A stretch of DNA of 39,171 bases from Jiangella endophytica. Lineage in GTDB: Bacteria; Actinomycetota; Actinomycetes; Jiangellales; Jiangellaceae. The stretch is from contig NZ_QVAI01000033.1 of assembly GCF_003427025.1 (NCBI RefSeq), positions 1-39,171 of the forward strand. Direction: 5' to 3'. A model generated the notes under the pieces. It ran no database searches. It saw nothing but the letters and a program-made list of their open reading frames with translations, and was not told where the DNA came from. The position numbers and the translations under genes were made by a program. Shown here one piece after another: positions 8,744 to 16,599 of the stretch (its first letter is position 1; the number at the start of each line of letters is the position of its first letter).

Positions 8744-10224
8744 CCCTTGAACTCGTCGAGCTGCTCCTGCGCCTCCTGCAGGATCCGGGGCAGGCCGGCC
8801 CGCTCGACGGCCGAGCGCAGGTTGGACAGCGCCTCATCCGCGTCGAGTTGTCCGGTGAGCGCCAGCGGGCCGTGCTCGTCGATGGCCGCGGTGACCGCGG
8901 CCACCTCGGTGCGGATGCGGTCGGTGGTGAGCGAGAATCCGATGGCCTTGGACGGGACGGCGGAATCGTTGAGCTCACGCTCGCGGTCCCAGCGCCTCGC
9001 CTCGGCGTCGGCCGGATTGCGGTATGGCGCGTTGAACTGGTTGCCGAACACCCAGTCGGTGTTGGGGTCGTAGCCCGCCTGCTGGGGTCCGGCCTCGACC
9101 AGGTCCTCGTGGTCGGCGCTCGTGACGTAGTGGGTGCCCTCGATGCCGAAGCAGACCGTGCGGTACACCTCCAGGTCGGTGTTCAGGGCCTCGAGGAACG
9201 ACAGCACCGCCGCCGGGTCGGGGGTGTCGACATTGATGCCGGTGAGCGTGGCGAGGACGCCGTCGGTGTTCAGCAAGGGGGTGCGGACGAACGTGTTGCC
9301 GATGGTCGGGAAGTCGGTGTACTGCGGATTCGTCGGGAGGTACTGCGCATCGGCGAACGCGGTCTGGCCGGCGTTCCAGCGGGTCTGCATGTCGTTCGCC
9401 GACGGCGGTGTGGGCTCCACGAGGCCGAGCTCGCTCCAGCGCCGCATGGTGCGGACCGCGTCCTCGAACTCGGGGGTGTCGAACCATGAGAACGCCGTGA
9501 GTGAGGCGTCGTCGTGGCGGACCGCCAGGCTCAGCGTGGTGGCGATGGGATCGAAACCGTGGATCTCCGGCTGGAACAGCTTGCCGTGGGCCTGGTTGGA
9601 GGTCGACCACGGCAGCAGCTGCCCGGCCTGCTTCACCCGGGCCAGGAAGGGCTCGAGCTCGGCGAAGGACGTGATGGTCGCGGGATCCATCCCCAGTTGG
9701 TCGACGACCTCCTGCTTGGCCTGGAAGCCCCACATCTTGGGGAAGCGCTGCTGGTTGATGACGCCGTAGATCCGGCCGTCGACCCGAGCGGCGTCCCAGA
9801 CGTCCGACGACATGCTGGCCAGCAGCTCGGGTGCGTGCTCGGCCAGCAGGTCGTCGAGTTCGAGCAGGTTGCCGTCGGAGGCGTTGGTGGCGTACGAGTT
9901 CGACCACGGCGCCGTGAAGTAGAGATCGCCCGGGTCACCCGAGGCGACGCGCAGGCCCATCGCCTGGTTGTAGTCCTGGAGTGGGTCGAGCGTCACCGTG
10001 AACGACGCGCCCCGCTCGGCGAGCAGGTCGTTGAGCGCGTCCTGCACCTTCCCGGCATCGGGCAGCTCCTTGGTGGCCATGAAGGTGTAGGTGAGGTCGG
10101 CCGAGCCGCCGCTGCGGCCGCTGTCGCCGTTCCTCGAGCAACCGGTGAGGAAACCCGCCCCGACGAGGCCCGCGGCGATGCCGCCGCCGGAGACCAGGAG
10201 GGAGCGCCTGCTGATGGTGTTCAT
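8740..10224 (-). CDS. Sugar ABC transporter substrate-binding lipoprotein (LipO-like)
   Basis: 494 residues. The N-terminus combines a twin-arginine motif (SRRSLL, residues 5-10) with a lipobox LTGC giving Cys29, so it is probably a Tat-exported lipoprotein anchored outside the membrane. The mature part has the long helical bilobal form of family-1 extracellular solute-binding proteins: DLYFTAPWSNSY, LLELDDLLAEHAPELL, and a DUF3502-like C-terminal region. Length and partner permeases match the LplA/LipO/YtcQ oligosaccharide-binding group. It captures the oligosaccharide and delivers it to the permeases encoded just upstream at 10259-12134. No ATPase gene lies in the operon; such systems commonly share a multi-operon MsmK-like ATPase encoded elsewhere. 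Confidence 0.9.
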   Translation of the reverse strand: MNTISRRSLLVSGGGIAAGLVGAGFLTGCSRNGDSGRSGGSADLTYTFMATKELPDAGKVQDALNDLLAERGASFTVTLDPLQDYNQAMGLRVASGDPGDLYFTAPWSNSYATNASDGNLLELDDLLAEHAPELLASMSSDVWDAARVDGRIYGVINQQRFPKMWGFQAKQEVVDQLGMDPATITSFAELEPFLARVKQAGQLLPWSTSNQAHGKLFQPEIHGFDPIATTLSLAVRHDDASLTAFSWFDTPEFEDAVRTMRRWSELGLVEPTPPSANDMQTRWNAGQTAFADAQYLPTNPQYTDFPTIGNTFVRTPLLNTDGVLATLTGINVDTPDPAAVLSFLEALNTDLEVYRTVCFGIEGTHYVTSADHEDLVEAGPQQAGYDPNTDWVFGNQFNAPYRNPADAEARRWDRERELNDSAVPSKAIGFSLTTDRIRTEVAAVTAAIDEHGPLALTGQLDADEALSNLRSAVERAGLPRILQEAQEQLDEFKG

Positions 10225-10258
10225 GACTGCGGTGTCCTTTCGGTCCTTCGGCGGGCGG

Positions 10259-11197
10259 TCAGTCCTTGACGCCGCCGAGAGTGATGCCCTTGACGAGGAA
10301 CTTCTGCAGGAAGAAGAAGGCGATGACGATCGGGCCGATCGCGAGCACCGCGATCGCCGCCCGGGCCGACTGCACCGGGATGACGTCGAAGCTGCCGGCC
10401 AGCTGTGGGTTGGTCAGCGCGAAGTCGATGTTGGAGTTGATCCGGTAGAGCAGGAGCTGAACGGGGGTCAGCGCTCGGTCCTGGATGTAGAGCAGGCCCA
10501 GCCACCAGTCGTTCCAGTACTGGAGCATGACGAACAGGCCGACGGCCGCGAGCGCCGGCTTGGACAGCGGGAGCACGACAGAGCGAAAGACCCGCAGCTC
10601 ACCGGCGCCGTCGATCCGGGCGGCGTCGAAGAGCTCGCTCGGCAGACCCATGAAGTAGGTGCGCAGGAGGAGCACGTACCACGGTGCGACCAGGTACGGG
10701 AGGATCAGCACCCAGAGCGTGTCCTGGAGCCCGTAGTAACGGGTGATCATGATGTACAGCGGGACCAGCCCGCCGTTGAAGATCATGGCGAACAGCACGG
10801 CGAGCGTGATCGGCCGCCGAAGGCGGAAGTCCGGTCGTGACAGTGCGAACGCCATGAGCGCCATGACGAGCAGCGATGCCGCTGTGCCGCAGGCGGTCAC
10901 GACGATGGACACGGCGTAGCTGCGCAGGAGCTGATCGGCGTTGTCGAGCACGAAGCGGTAAGCGTCGACCGTGAACCCTCGCGGCCAGAGCCCGTAGCCG
11001 TGCTCATTGAGCTGGGTCTCGTCGGAGAACGACGCCGAGATCATGATGACGAGAGGGAGGACGAAGGCCGCGGCGACGCCGGCGGCGACGACGCGCAGTG
11101 CGTAGGGCGCGCGACCGGCGCCGCTCGGCCTGCGCCGTCCGGCCCGGTTCGGCCGGACGGGTCCAGCCGAACGCGCGGTGACCTCAGAAGAGAGCAT
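10259..11197 (-). CDS. Carbohydrate ABC transporter permease (LplC/YtcP-like)
   Basis: 312 residues with six predicted membrane segments after a basic, proline-rich N-terminus: the first is VVAAGVAAAFVLPLVIMISA. The binding-protein-dependent EAA loop is visible as ELFDAARIDGAGELRVFRSVVLPLSKPALA, where it contacts the ATPase. FSDETQLNEHGYGLWPRGFTVDAYRF is the periplasmic segment seen in LplC/YtcP family permeases. It forms the inner-membrane heterodimer with the product of 11184-12134, whose gene end overlaps this gene's start by 14 bases. It imports the oligosaccharide bound by the lipoprotein encoded downstream. Some extra basic N-terminal residues may mean the true start is slightly further in. 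Confidence 0.92.
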   Translation of the reverse strand: MLSSEVTARSAGPVRPNRAGRRRPSGAGRAPYALRVVAAGVAAAFVLPLVIMISASFSDETQLNEHGYGLWPRGFTVDAYRFVLDNADQLLRSYAVSIVVTACGTAASLLVMALMAFALSRPDFRLRRPITLAVLFAMIFNGGLVPLYIMITRYYGLQDTLWVLILPYLVAPWYVLLLRTYFMGLPSELFDAARIDGAGELRVFRSVVLPLSKPALAAVGLFVMLQYWNDWWLGLLYIQDRALTPVQLLLYRINSNIDFALTNPQLAGSFDVIPVQSARAAIAVLAIGPIVIAFFFLQKFLVKGITLGGVKD

Positions 11198-12134
11198 TGT
11201 CCGGAGTCCTCCTGCGCACGTACCAGTTGGCCGAGGTGACCAGCACGAGCCCGACGACCGCCTGGTACAGCCCGGCCGCGGCCGCCATGCCGACGTCGCC
11301 GGTGGTGGTCAGCGCTCGGTACACGAACGTGTCGATGACGTCGGTGGTGGGGTAGAGCGCGGGGTTGTTCTGGGTCACCTGGAAGAAGAGCCCGAAGTCG
11401 GCGTTGAACATCTTGCTGACCGACAACAGGACGTTGATGACGATGAGCGGGAGCAGCAAGGGAAGGGTGATGCGGCGGATCTGCTGCCATCGTGAGGCGC
11501 CGTCGATGTCGGCGGCTTCGTACAGCGACGGGTTGATCGCCAGGATGCCGGCCACGTAGACGATGACCCAGAACCCGACGCCCTTCCACAGGTCGACCGA
11601 CACCAGGATGGCGGGCCAGTACTCGGGTTCGGAGTACCAGTTCACCGCGGGCAGGGCGGCCGCACCGAGGATCTGGTTGACCAGGCCGCGACCGGAGTCC
11701 AGGAAGGCCGTGACGAGGTTGGCCACGACCACCCAGGACAGGACGAACGGCAGGAACATCGCCGACTGCGTGACGGTGGCCAGCAGCGGTGATCGGGCGC
11801 GCAGCTCGTGCAGGAGGAGCGCGAGGGACAGCGCCACCACCAGAGTCGCGACGATGAACAGGAGGTTCATGACGACGGTGTTGCGCGTGATCCGTGCCGC
11901 GTCACCGGCGAACAGGTAGGCGAAGTTCTCGAACCCGACGGTCCGGCTGCCGAAGATCCCGTCACGTGGGCGGAAGTCCTTGAAGGCCAGCACGATCCCG
12001 AAGAGCGGCGCGTAGTTGAACAGCACCAGCAGCGCCAGTCCGGGTGCACACAGGCCGAGGTAGAGCAGTTCCCGACGGATGGCCCGAGAGCGCCGCTGGC
12101 TGAGTCGCGGCTGCACGCGAGGCTCACTCTGCAC
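11184..12134 (-). CDS. Carbohydrate ABC transporter permease (LplB-like)
   Basis: 316 residues from a GTG at 12134; no in-frame ATG lies nearer the first membrane segment (LLYLGLCAPGLALLVLFNY). LplB hallmarks follow: NYAPLFGIVLAFKDFRPRDGIFGS, a set of six membrane spans, and the EAA loop SLYEAADIDGASRWQQIRRITLPLL. It is the first gene of the leftward operon and faces the RpiR-type regulator gene across the 114-base divergent control region. It pairs with the permease encoded at 10259-11197. Substrate is inferred to be an oligosaccharide from the family (LplB/YteP members take up long sugars such as galacturonide or rhamnogalacturonan pieces). Confidence 0.92.
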   Translation of the reverse strand: MQSEPRVQPRLSQRRSRAIRRELLYLGLCAPGLALLVLFNYAPLFGIVLAFKDFRPRDGIFGSRTVGFENFAYLFAGDAARITRNTVVMNLLFIVATLVVALSLALLLHELRARSPLLATVTQSAMFLPFVLSWVVVANLVTAFLDSGRGLVNQILGAAALPAVNWYSEPEYWPAILVSVDLWKGVGFWVIVYVAGILAINPSLYEAADIDGASRWQQIRRITLPLLLPLIVINVLLSVSKMFNADFGLFFQVTQNNPALYPTTDVIDTFVYRALTTTGDVGMAAAAGLYQAVVGLVLVTSANWYVRRRTPDNALF

Positions 12135-12248
12135 GGCGCCATCACCTGCTTCGTTGCTGGGGAGCGGAACGGGACGCGTGGAAATTTACTTCGCCGACAC
12201 TCGAATGAACATTGATTTCATGCGGCTGGTAGGATTATTCTCACGGTC
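12135..12248. promoter_or_regulatory. Divergent control region of the glycan locus with candidate RpiR operator
   Basis: This spacer separates the two divergent operons and is distinctly AT-richer than its surroundings between 12181 and 12240. It contains an inverted repeat ATGAA-N7-TTCAT (12205-12221), the size and type of RpiR/MurR-family operators. A shorter element GAAATTTACTTC (12181-12192) is also partly symmetric. On the minus strand TAAATT (12188-12183) is a possible -10 for the leftward operon. On the plus strand TAGGAT (12230-12235) is a possible -10, placing transcription start close to the GTG at 12249, so the rightward message may be nearly leaderless. These promoter assignments are by eye and weak; the inverted repeat is directly visible. 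Confidence 0.45.
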
Positions 12249-13856
12249 GTGCTCATTGGTCAAGTACCTCAGCCCGGTCGTAGTAGCGGTGCCATCGACC
12301 GCATCCACGCCTACCTACCGAACCTGTCGCCGGCGGAGCGCCGCGTCGGCGAGGCCATCATCGCCAGCCCTGGTGACGCCATCGGGATGACGATCATGGA
12401 GTTCGCCAAGGAGTGCGGAGTCGCCCAGGCGACCCTCACGCGCTTCGCCCAGCACGTCGGCTTCGACGGCTACCCCGCGCTGCGCCTCAGCCTCGCCAAC
12501 GATCGGGCGCTGACCGCGCAGATCCGGGCCGAAGGGCCGGCGGAGCGCGACATCCAGGCGGCCGCACACTTCGGGAACGACGACCACCTGCCCATGCTCG
12601 CCGCCGCGCTCCGGCACACGTCGATGGTCGAGATCTGGTCGTCCCCGGACACCGACGTCGGCGCCGAACTGCTGGCCACCGAACTGCGTGCGCTCGGTGT
12701 CCATGCCAGCTGGTCGAACAAGCCGCGGCACTGGGCGATGACCGCCGGTGCGCTGCCGCCGACCTCGATGGTCGTGCTCTTCGGGCCGACCGGTCCGCAT
12801 TCCGGCGACACCGAGCGCGCGCTCGTCCTGGCGCGGGCGCGTGGTGCGTCGGTCGGGATCGTCGGCGGCGCCCTCCCCGGCGGCCGGCCCGAGGCCGGGA
12901 CCTACGTCCTCACCCTCCCGCAGGGCGCCACGCCGGAGACGGCCTCGATCATCGCGGCGCACTCCATCGCCCAGGCCGTCCGGGCCGTGTCGCACATCGT
13001 CGGGGACGGGCCGGCGTCGCCGTGGACCCCGTGGCCCCACCTGCGCGACCTCTACATCCCGTTCCCGGACCACGACCCCATTCCGGCGACGCTGCTCAGC
13101 CAGCCGCCGGACTCCCCGTCGGCCAGCCTCGTCATCCTGTTCGGGGGACACCGGTCGTCGCGTGAGCAGGCCGTGCCGCCGGGCATCCCGGTGAACCGCG
13201 AGCTGCCCAGCCATGCCGCGGCACTGCTGAACGACGGGCACCATGTCCTCGTCGTCGAGAATCCAGGGCACGGTGCGCGCAAACGAGAATGGGAGAACGC
13301 CTCCGACCTCGTCGGATTCAGCCTCGACGGCCGCGGTGAGGACGTGCTCGAGATCGCCTGGACGCAGGCGCCCCACATCGTCGACGCGGTCCTCGACCTA
13401 CCCGAGCGGATCGATCCCGGACGCATCGCGGTCGTCGGTCAGTCGTGGGGCGGGCTGCAGGCGATGCTCACGGCGTCGGGGGACCAGCGGCTGCGCTGCG
13501 TCGCCGCGCTCATGCCGGTCTGTTTCCCGACGACCGTGCGTGAGTACGGCAGGTACGCCGGGCGCCCGCGAGTCGAGCAGGCGAGTCTGCTGGGGGAGCG
13601 GGGCCGGCAGCTCGCGACGCGCCCGCTGCTCCTGGTCTCCGGTGAGCACGACCATGTGGCCCCGTCCCCGGAGGTCCGCCGGCTCGAGGAGGGGCTACGG
13701 CCTCAGTACGAGAGTGGCGGGCGCGGCGAGGAACTCGTGCACGTCGAGCTGGCGAACGTCGGCCACACCTTCAGCCGGGACGCCACGGAACAGATGCTCG
13801 CGTGGGTCGCCCGACACACCGGGGGCGGCGAGCCGTCCGCCACCGGTCGGCGATGA
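12249..13856 (+). CDS. RpiR-type regulator fused to an alpha/beta-hydrolase domain
   Basis: 535 residues in one uninterrupted frame from a GTG at 12249. Residues about 14-95 are an RpiR (HTH_6) DNA-binding domain: LSPAERRVGEAIIASP, then FAKECGVAQATLTRFAQHVGF and GYPALRLSL. Residues about 100-255 look like the usual SIS sugar-phosphate-sensing fold, though poorly conserved. Residues about 260-525 form an alpha/beta-hydrolase of the dienelactone/prolyl-oligopeptidase-like type with an intact catalytic set: Ser399 in VVGQSWGG, Asp468 in SGEHDHV and His506 in VGHTF. RpiR proteins normally end after the SIS domain at about 280-300 residues. The gene leads the rightward operon and its stop overlaps the next start (ATGA). 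It probably controls both operons. The hydrolase may be an active esterase or deacetylase, or a ligand sensor; the sequence favours an active site. Confidence 0.85.
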   Translation: MLIGQVPQPGRSSGAIDRIHAYLPNLSPAERRVGEAIIASPGDAIGMTIMEFAKECGVAQATLTRFAQHVGFDGYPALRLSLANDRALTAQIRAEGPAERDIQAAAHFGNDDHLPMLAAALRHTSMVEIWSSPDTDVGAELLATELRALGVHASWSNKPRHWAMTAGALPPTSMVVLFGPTGPHSGDTERALVLARARGASVGIVGGALPGGRPEAGTYVLTLPQGATPETASIIAAHSIAQAVRAVSHIVGDGPASPWTPWPHLRDLYIPFPDHDPIPATLLSQPPDSPSASLVILFGGHRSSREQAVPPGIPVNRELPSHAAALLNDGHHVLVVENPGHGARKREWENASDLVGFSLDGRGEDVLEIAWTQAPHIVDAVLDLPERIDPGRIAVVGQSWGGLQAMLTASGDQRLRCVAALMPVCFPTTVREYGRYAGRPRVEQASLLGERGRQLATRPLLLVSGEHDHVAPSPEVRRLEEGLRPQYESGGRGEELVHVELANVGHTFSRDATEQMLAWVARHTGGGEPSATGRR

Positions 13857-15835
13857 CCATGACCACTCGATCGGCAGACCAGCGGACCCGGATCACCGTC
13901 ACCCCCGCCGGCGGCGCCTTCCCCGCCTGGGCCGTGCTGCAGCGCAAGCTCATCGACGAACTGGACCGGGCTTGGCGGGTGTTCCGGGACCGGTGCACCG
14001 AGCCCGACGGGCGGGTCCGGTTCGACAACGCCGGCTACCTCAGCTCCCGTGACGCCGTCGACGACTTCTACGAGATCTTCTTCAACTGGCCGACGCTCGC
14101 GCTGATCACCGGGTCGGCCGACCTGCTGGAGGCGTCGAAGCGGCACTGGACGGGCACGACCCGGATGCTGGCGGAGCTCGGCCGGCTGCGCGACGAGTAC
14201 GAGGTGGGCTACGACTGGTTCCACCAGGGCGAGGGCAACCTGTTCTTCTACGGCGTCTGCCTCGCGGCGCCGCAGGATGACCAGTTCGTCGAGCGGGCCC
14301 GCCGGTTCGCCGACCTCTACCTGGGTGGCCCGCCGCACAACTACGACCCCGATCTCAACATGATGCGGGCCATTCACACGGGGGCCGGCGGTCCACGGTA
14401 CGGGCTGCGCGACGAGCCGGTGGCGCGCTACCCGTGGACGCGGTCGATGGATCGCTACGGCCTGCCCTTCACCTGGCTGCCCGGCATCGACAGCTACGAC
14501 GCTCTGCTCGCCGACGACTCGCTCCAGCGACGCCTCGGGGAACAGATGGAGCGGCGCATGGGCCGTGGCGACGCCGTCGTGAGCCTGGCCGTGACGAGCC
14601 TGGCCATCAACGCCTACCTCATGACCGGTGACGAGACGTACCGGGACTGGATGCTGCGCTACACCGACGGCTGGGTCCGGCGCGCGGCCGAGAACGGCGG
14701 CGTCGTCCCCGACAACGTCGGCCCGGGCGGCGGGGTCGGCGAGCTCATGGACGGACGCTGGTACGGAGGGCACTACGGCTGGTCGTTCCCGCACGGCATC
14801 GAGAGCGTGGGCAGCGCGGTGCTGGTCGCCGCGATCAACTGCCACCTCGTCGCGCCGGACCGCGGTTACCTGGACTTCGCCCGCCGCCAGTTGGACTTCT
14901 GCCTCGACCATGCGGTCGTCGCCACGCCGGACCGCATCCATCCCGCCATGCGTGAGGAGTTCGTCCGTCGTCACGGCCTGGATCCGCACGCGCCGACGCT
15001 GCTCGCGCCGGCCCGCTACACCGACGGCGGCCACTTCGATCTGCAGCCTCCGCCGCTGGATCTCCTCGCCGCACTGTGGAACGTCAGCCAGGACGAGCGG
15101 GACCGCACCCGTATCCGTGACCTCAGGCGGGCGAGCAGCGCCGATCCCACCGCGTTCGCGCTGTTCCGCAACAAGGGCGAGGACGGCCACAGCGCGCCCT
15201 GGCTGGCCTTCCTGGACGGGGAGAACCCGCGCTATCCCGAGGACAGCCTGGCCGCCGCGCTGAGCATCCTGTCGCGGCGCCTCGAGCTCATCGAGTCCGA
15301 CACGACCGATCCTCAGAGCATGACCGAGTGGCACTACCAGGCGCTCAACCCCGTCCTGACCGAGGTGCTCCTCCAGCTCACCTGCGGCTCCCCACAGGTG
15401 ATCTACAACGGCGGCCTGTTGCAGACGCAGGTCCGCTACTTCGACGCCGCCGACCAGACGCCCGGGCTTCCCGCCGACGTGGCGGCCCTGGTCTCGCGGG
15501 TCACCGACACCGAGATCGAGCTGTCTCTGGTGAACACCTCGTTGGCTCGGTCGCGTGAGGTCACCATCGTCGGAGGCGCGCTCGGCGAGCACCGGGTCAC
15601 GGCCGCTGCCTGGCACGAGGTCGACTCCTGGCCGGGCTCGATCGAGGAACAGTTCGCCCCGACCGGTCCTTCGACGGCCCACCGCACGGTGGTGGAGACG
15701 GGTGTCCTGGACGTCCGGCTGGCTCCGGGAGCCGAAGCCCGGCTGACCCTCACCGTCGACCGGAACGCCTTCACTCCGACCTACCGCCCCCTGGAGCGCC
15801 GGGCCGACGTCCGTGCGCGGAAGGAGACCTCGTGA
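13853..15835 (+). CDS. Uncharacterised 660-residue protein, probable (alpha/alpha)6-barrel enzyme
   Basis: Start is the ATG at 13853, overlapping the preceding stop as ATGA; the in-frame codons before it are in another gene. I do not recognise a named family. The first about 480 residues are helix-rich with repeated aromatic/acidic motifs as in six-hairpin glycosidases and lyases: DFYEIFFNWPTLALITG, YEVGYDWFHQGEGNLFFYG, RWYGGHYGWSFPHGIESVG and NKGEDGHSAPWLAFLDGENP. Conserved-looking His, Trp, Asp and Glu in these stretches could form an active site. The last about 150 residues are beta-rich (EIELSLVNTSLARSREVTIVGG), like an accessory sandwich domain. No signal peptide or membrane segment is seen, so it should act in the cytoplasm. 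Its place between the regulator and an aldolase-like gene implies a step in processing the imported oligosaccharide. Function is unknown. Confidence 0.7.
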   Translation: MTMTTRSADQRTRITVTPAGGAFPAWAVLQRKLIDELDRAWRVFRDRCTEPDGRVRFDNAGYLSSRDAVDDFYEIFFNWPTLALITGSADLLEASKRHWTGTTRMLAELGRLRDEYEVGYDWFHQGEGNLFFYGVCLAAPQDDQFVERARRFADLYLGGPPHNYDPDLNMMRAIHTGAGGPRYGLRDEPVARYPWTRSMDRYGLPFTWLPGIDSYDALLADDSLQRRLGEQMERRMGRGDAVVSLAVTSLAINAYLMTGDETYRDWMLRYTDGWVRRAAENGGVVPDNVGPGGGVGELMDGRWYGGHYGWSFPHGIESVGSAVLVAAINCHLVAPDRGYLDFARRQLDFCLDHAVVATPDRIHPAMREEFVRRHGLDPHAPTLLAPARYTDGGHFDLQPPPLDLLAALWNVSQDERDRTRIRDLRRASSADPTAFALFRNKGEDGHSAPWLAFLDGENPRYPEDSLAAALSILSRRLELIESDTTDPQSMTEWHYQALNPVLTEVLLQLTCGSPQVIYNGGLLQTQVRYFDAADQTPGLPADVAALVSRVTDTEIELSLVNTSLARSREVTIVGGALGEHRVTAAAWHEVDSWPGSIEEQFAPTGPSTAHRTVVETGVLDVRLAPGAEARLTLTVDRNAFTPTYRPLERRADVRARKETS

Positions 15836-16599
15836 GCACCGTGACCCCTGCGCCCGCCTGGCCACTCCCCGTGATCGGCGCCGTACCGCCTCGCCCGGAC
15901 GCCGCACTGCTGCGCCGGTTCGAGCGCATCTCGGCGGCCACGGCGTGCGCGATCCTGCACAAGCTGGGGATCAGGCGCACGTGGCTCGAAGGTCCGGTGC
16001 CGCTGGCCGCCGCACCTCACACGGTAGGCGTCGCGCGGACCCTGCTGCTCATGCCGCAGCGCGAGGACATCATGAGCGGGCTCGACCAGGAGTACGTCGA
16101 GCGGCACTCCGCCCTGTGGCGGGTCTTCGACGACGTCACGCCCGGAGACCTGCTCGTGGTCCAGGCCAACGCGGCACCCCGTTCGGGCTGCGTCGGGGAG
16201 ATCCTCGCCACCGCCTTCGGCAACCAGGGCGGTCTGGGCATCGTCGTCGACGGCCGCGTCCGCGACACTCCCGCGCTGCTCGAGCTCGGTCTGCCGGTGT
16301 GGTGCACGGGCGCCACACCGCACTACGCCTCACAGGACGAGCTGTTCCCCTGGGGCTTCCACGTGCCCGTCCAGGTCGGTGGCTGCCTGGTGCTGCCCGG
16401 CGACGTCATCGTCGCCGACCGCGACGGCGCCGTCGTCGTTCCGGCCGGCCTGGCCGAGGCGGTCGCCGACAGCGCCGAGGAACACGAGGACTGGGAGGCG
16501 TTCAGCCGCGAGCGGATCCGCGCCGGCGCCCGGCTCGCCGACTACTACCCGCTCAACGAGAGGACGCGGCGCGAGTACGAGAAGGAGCGCGGCCGATGA
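15832..16599 (+). CDS. RraA-family protein, aldolase/decarboxylase-like
   Basis: 255 residues from the GTG at 15832 (GTGA overlap with the previous stop). The RraA core is clear: SAATACAILHKLG, then VTPGDLLVVQANAAPRSGCVGEILATAFGNQGGLGIVVDGRVRDT, where Gly122-Glu123 and Arg142/Arg145-Asp region correspond to the pyruvate- and metal-binding site of 4-hydroxy-4-methyl-2-oxoglutarate aldolase, and GGCLVLPGDVIVADRDGAVVVP. RraA proteins in sugar operons are generally aldolases or oxaloacetate-type decarboxylases, not RNase E regulators, and actinomycetes with this context support that reading. It is longer than the roughly 160-220-residue norm because of N- and C-terminal extensions. Together with the HpcH/HpaI aldolase the locus has two possible retro-aldol enzymes. 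Confidence 0.82.
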   Translation: MSTVTPAPAWPLPVIGAVPPRPDAALLRRFERISAATACAILHKLGIRRTWLEGPVPLAAAPHTVGVARTLLLMPQREDIMSGLDQEYVERHSALWRVFDDVTPGDLLVVQANAAPRSGCVGEILATAFGNQGGLGIVVDGRVRDTPALLELGLPVWCTGATPHYASQDELFPWGFHVPVQVGGCLVLPGDVIVADRDGAVVVPAGLAEAVADSAEEHEDWEAFSRERIRAGARLADYYPLNERTRREYEKERGR

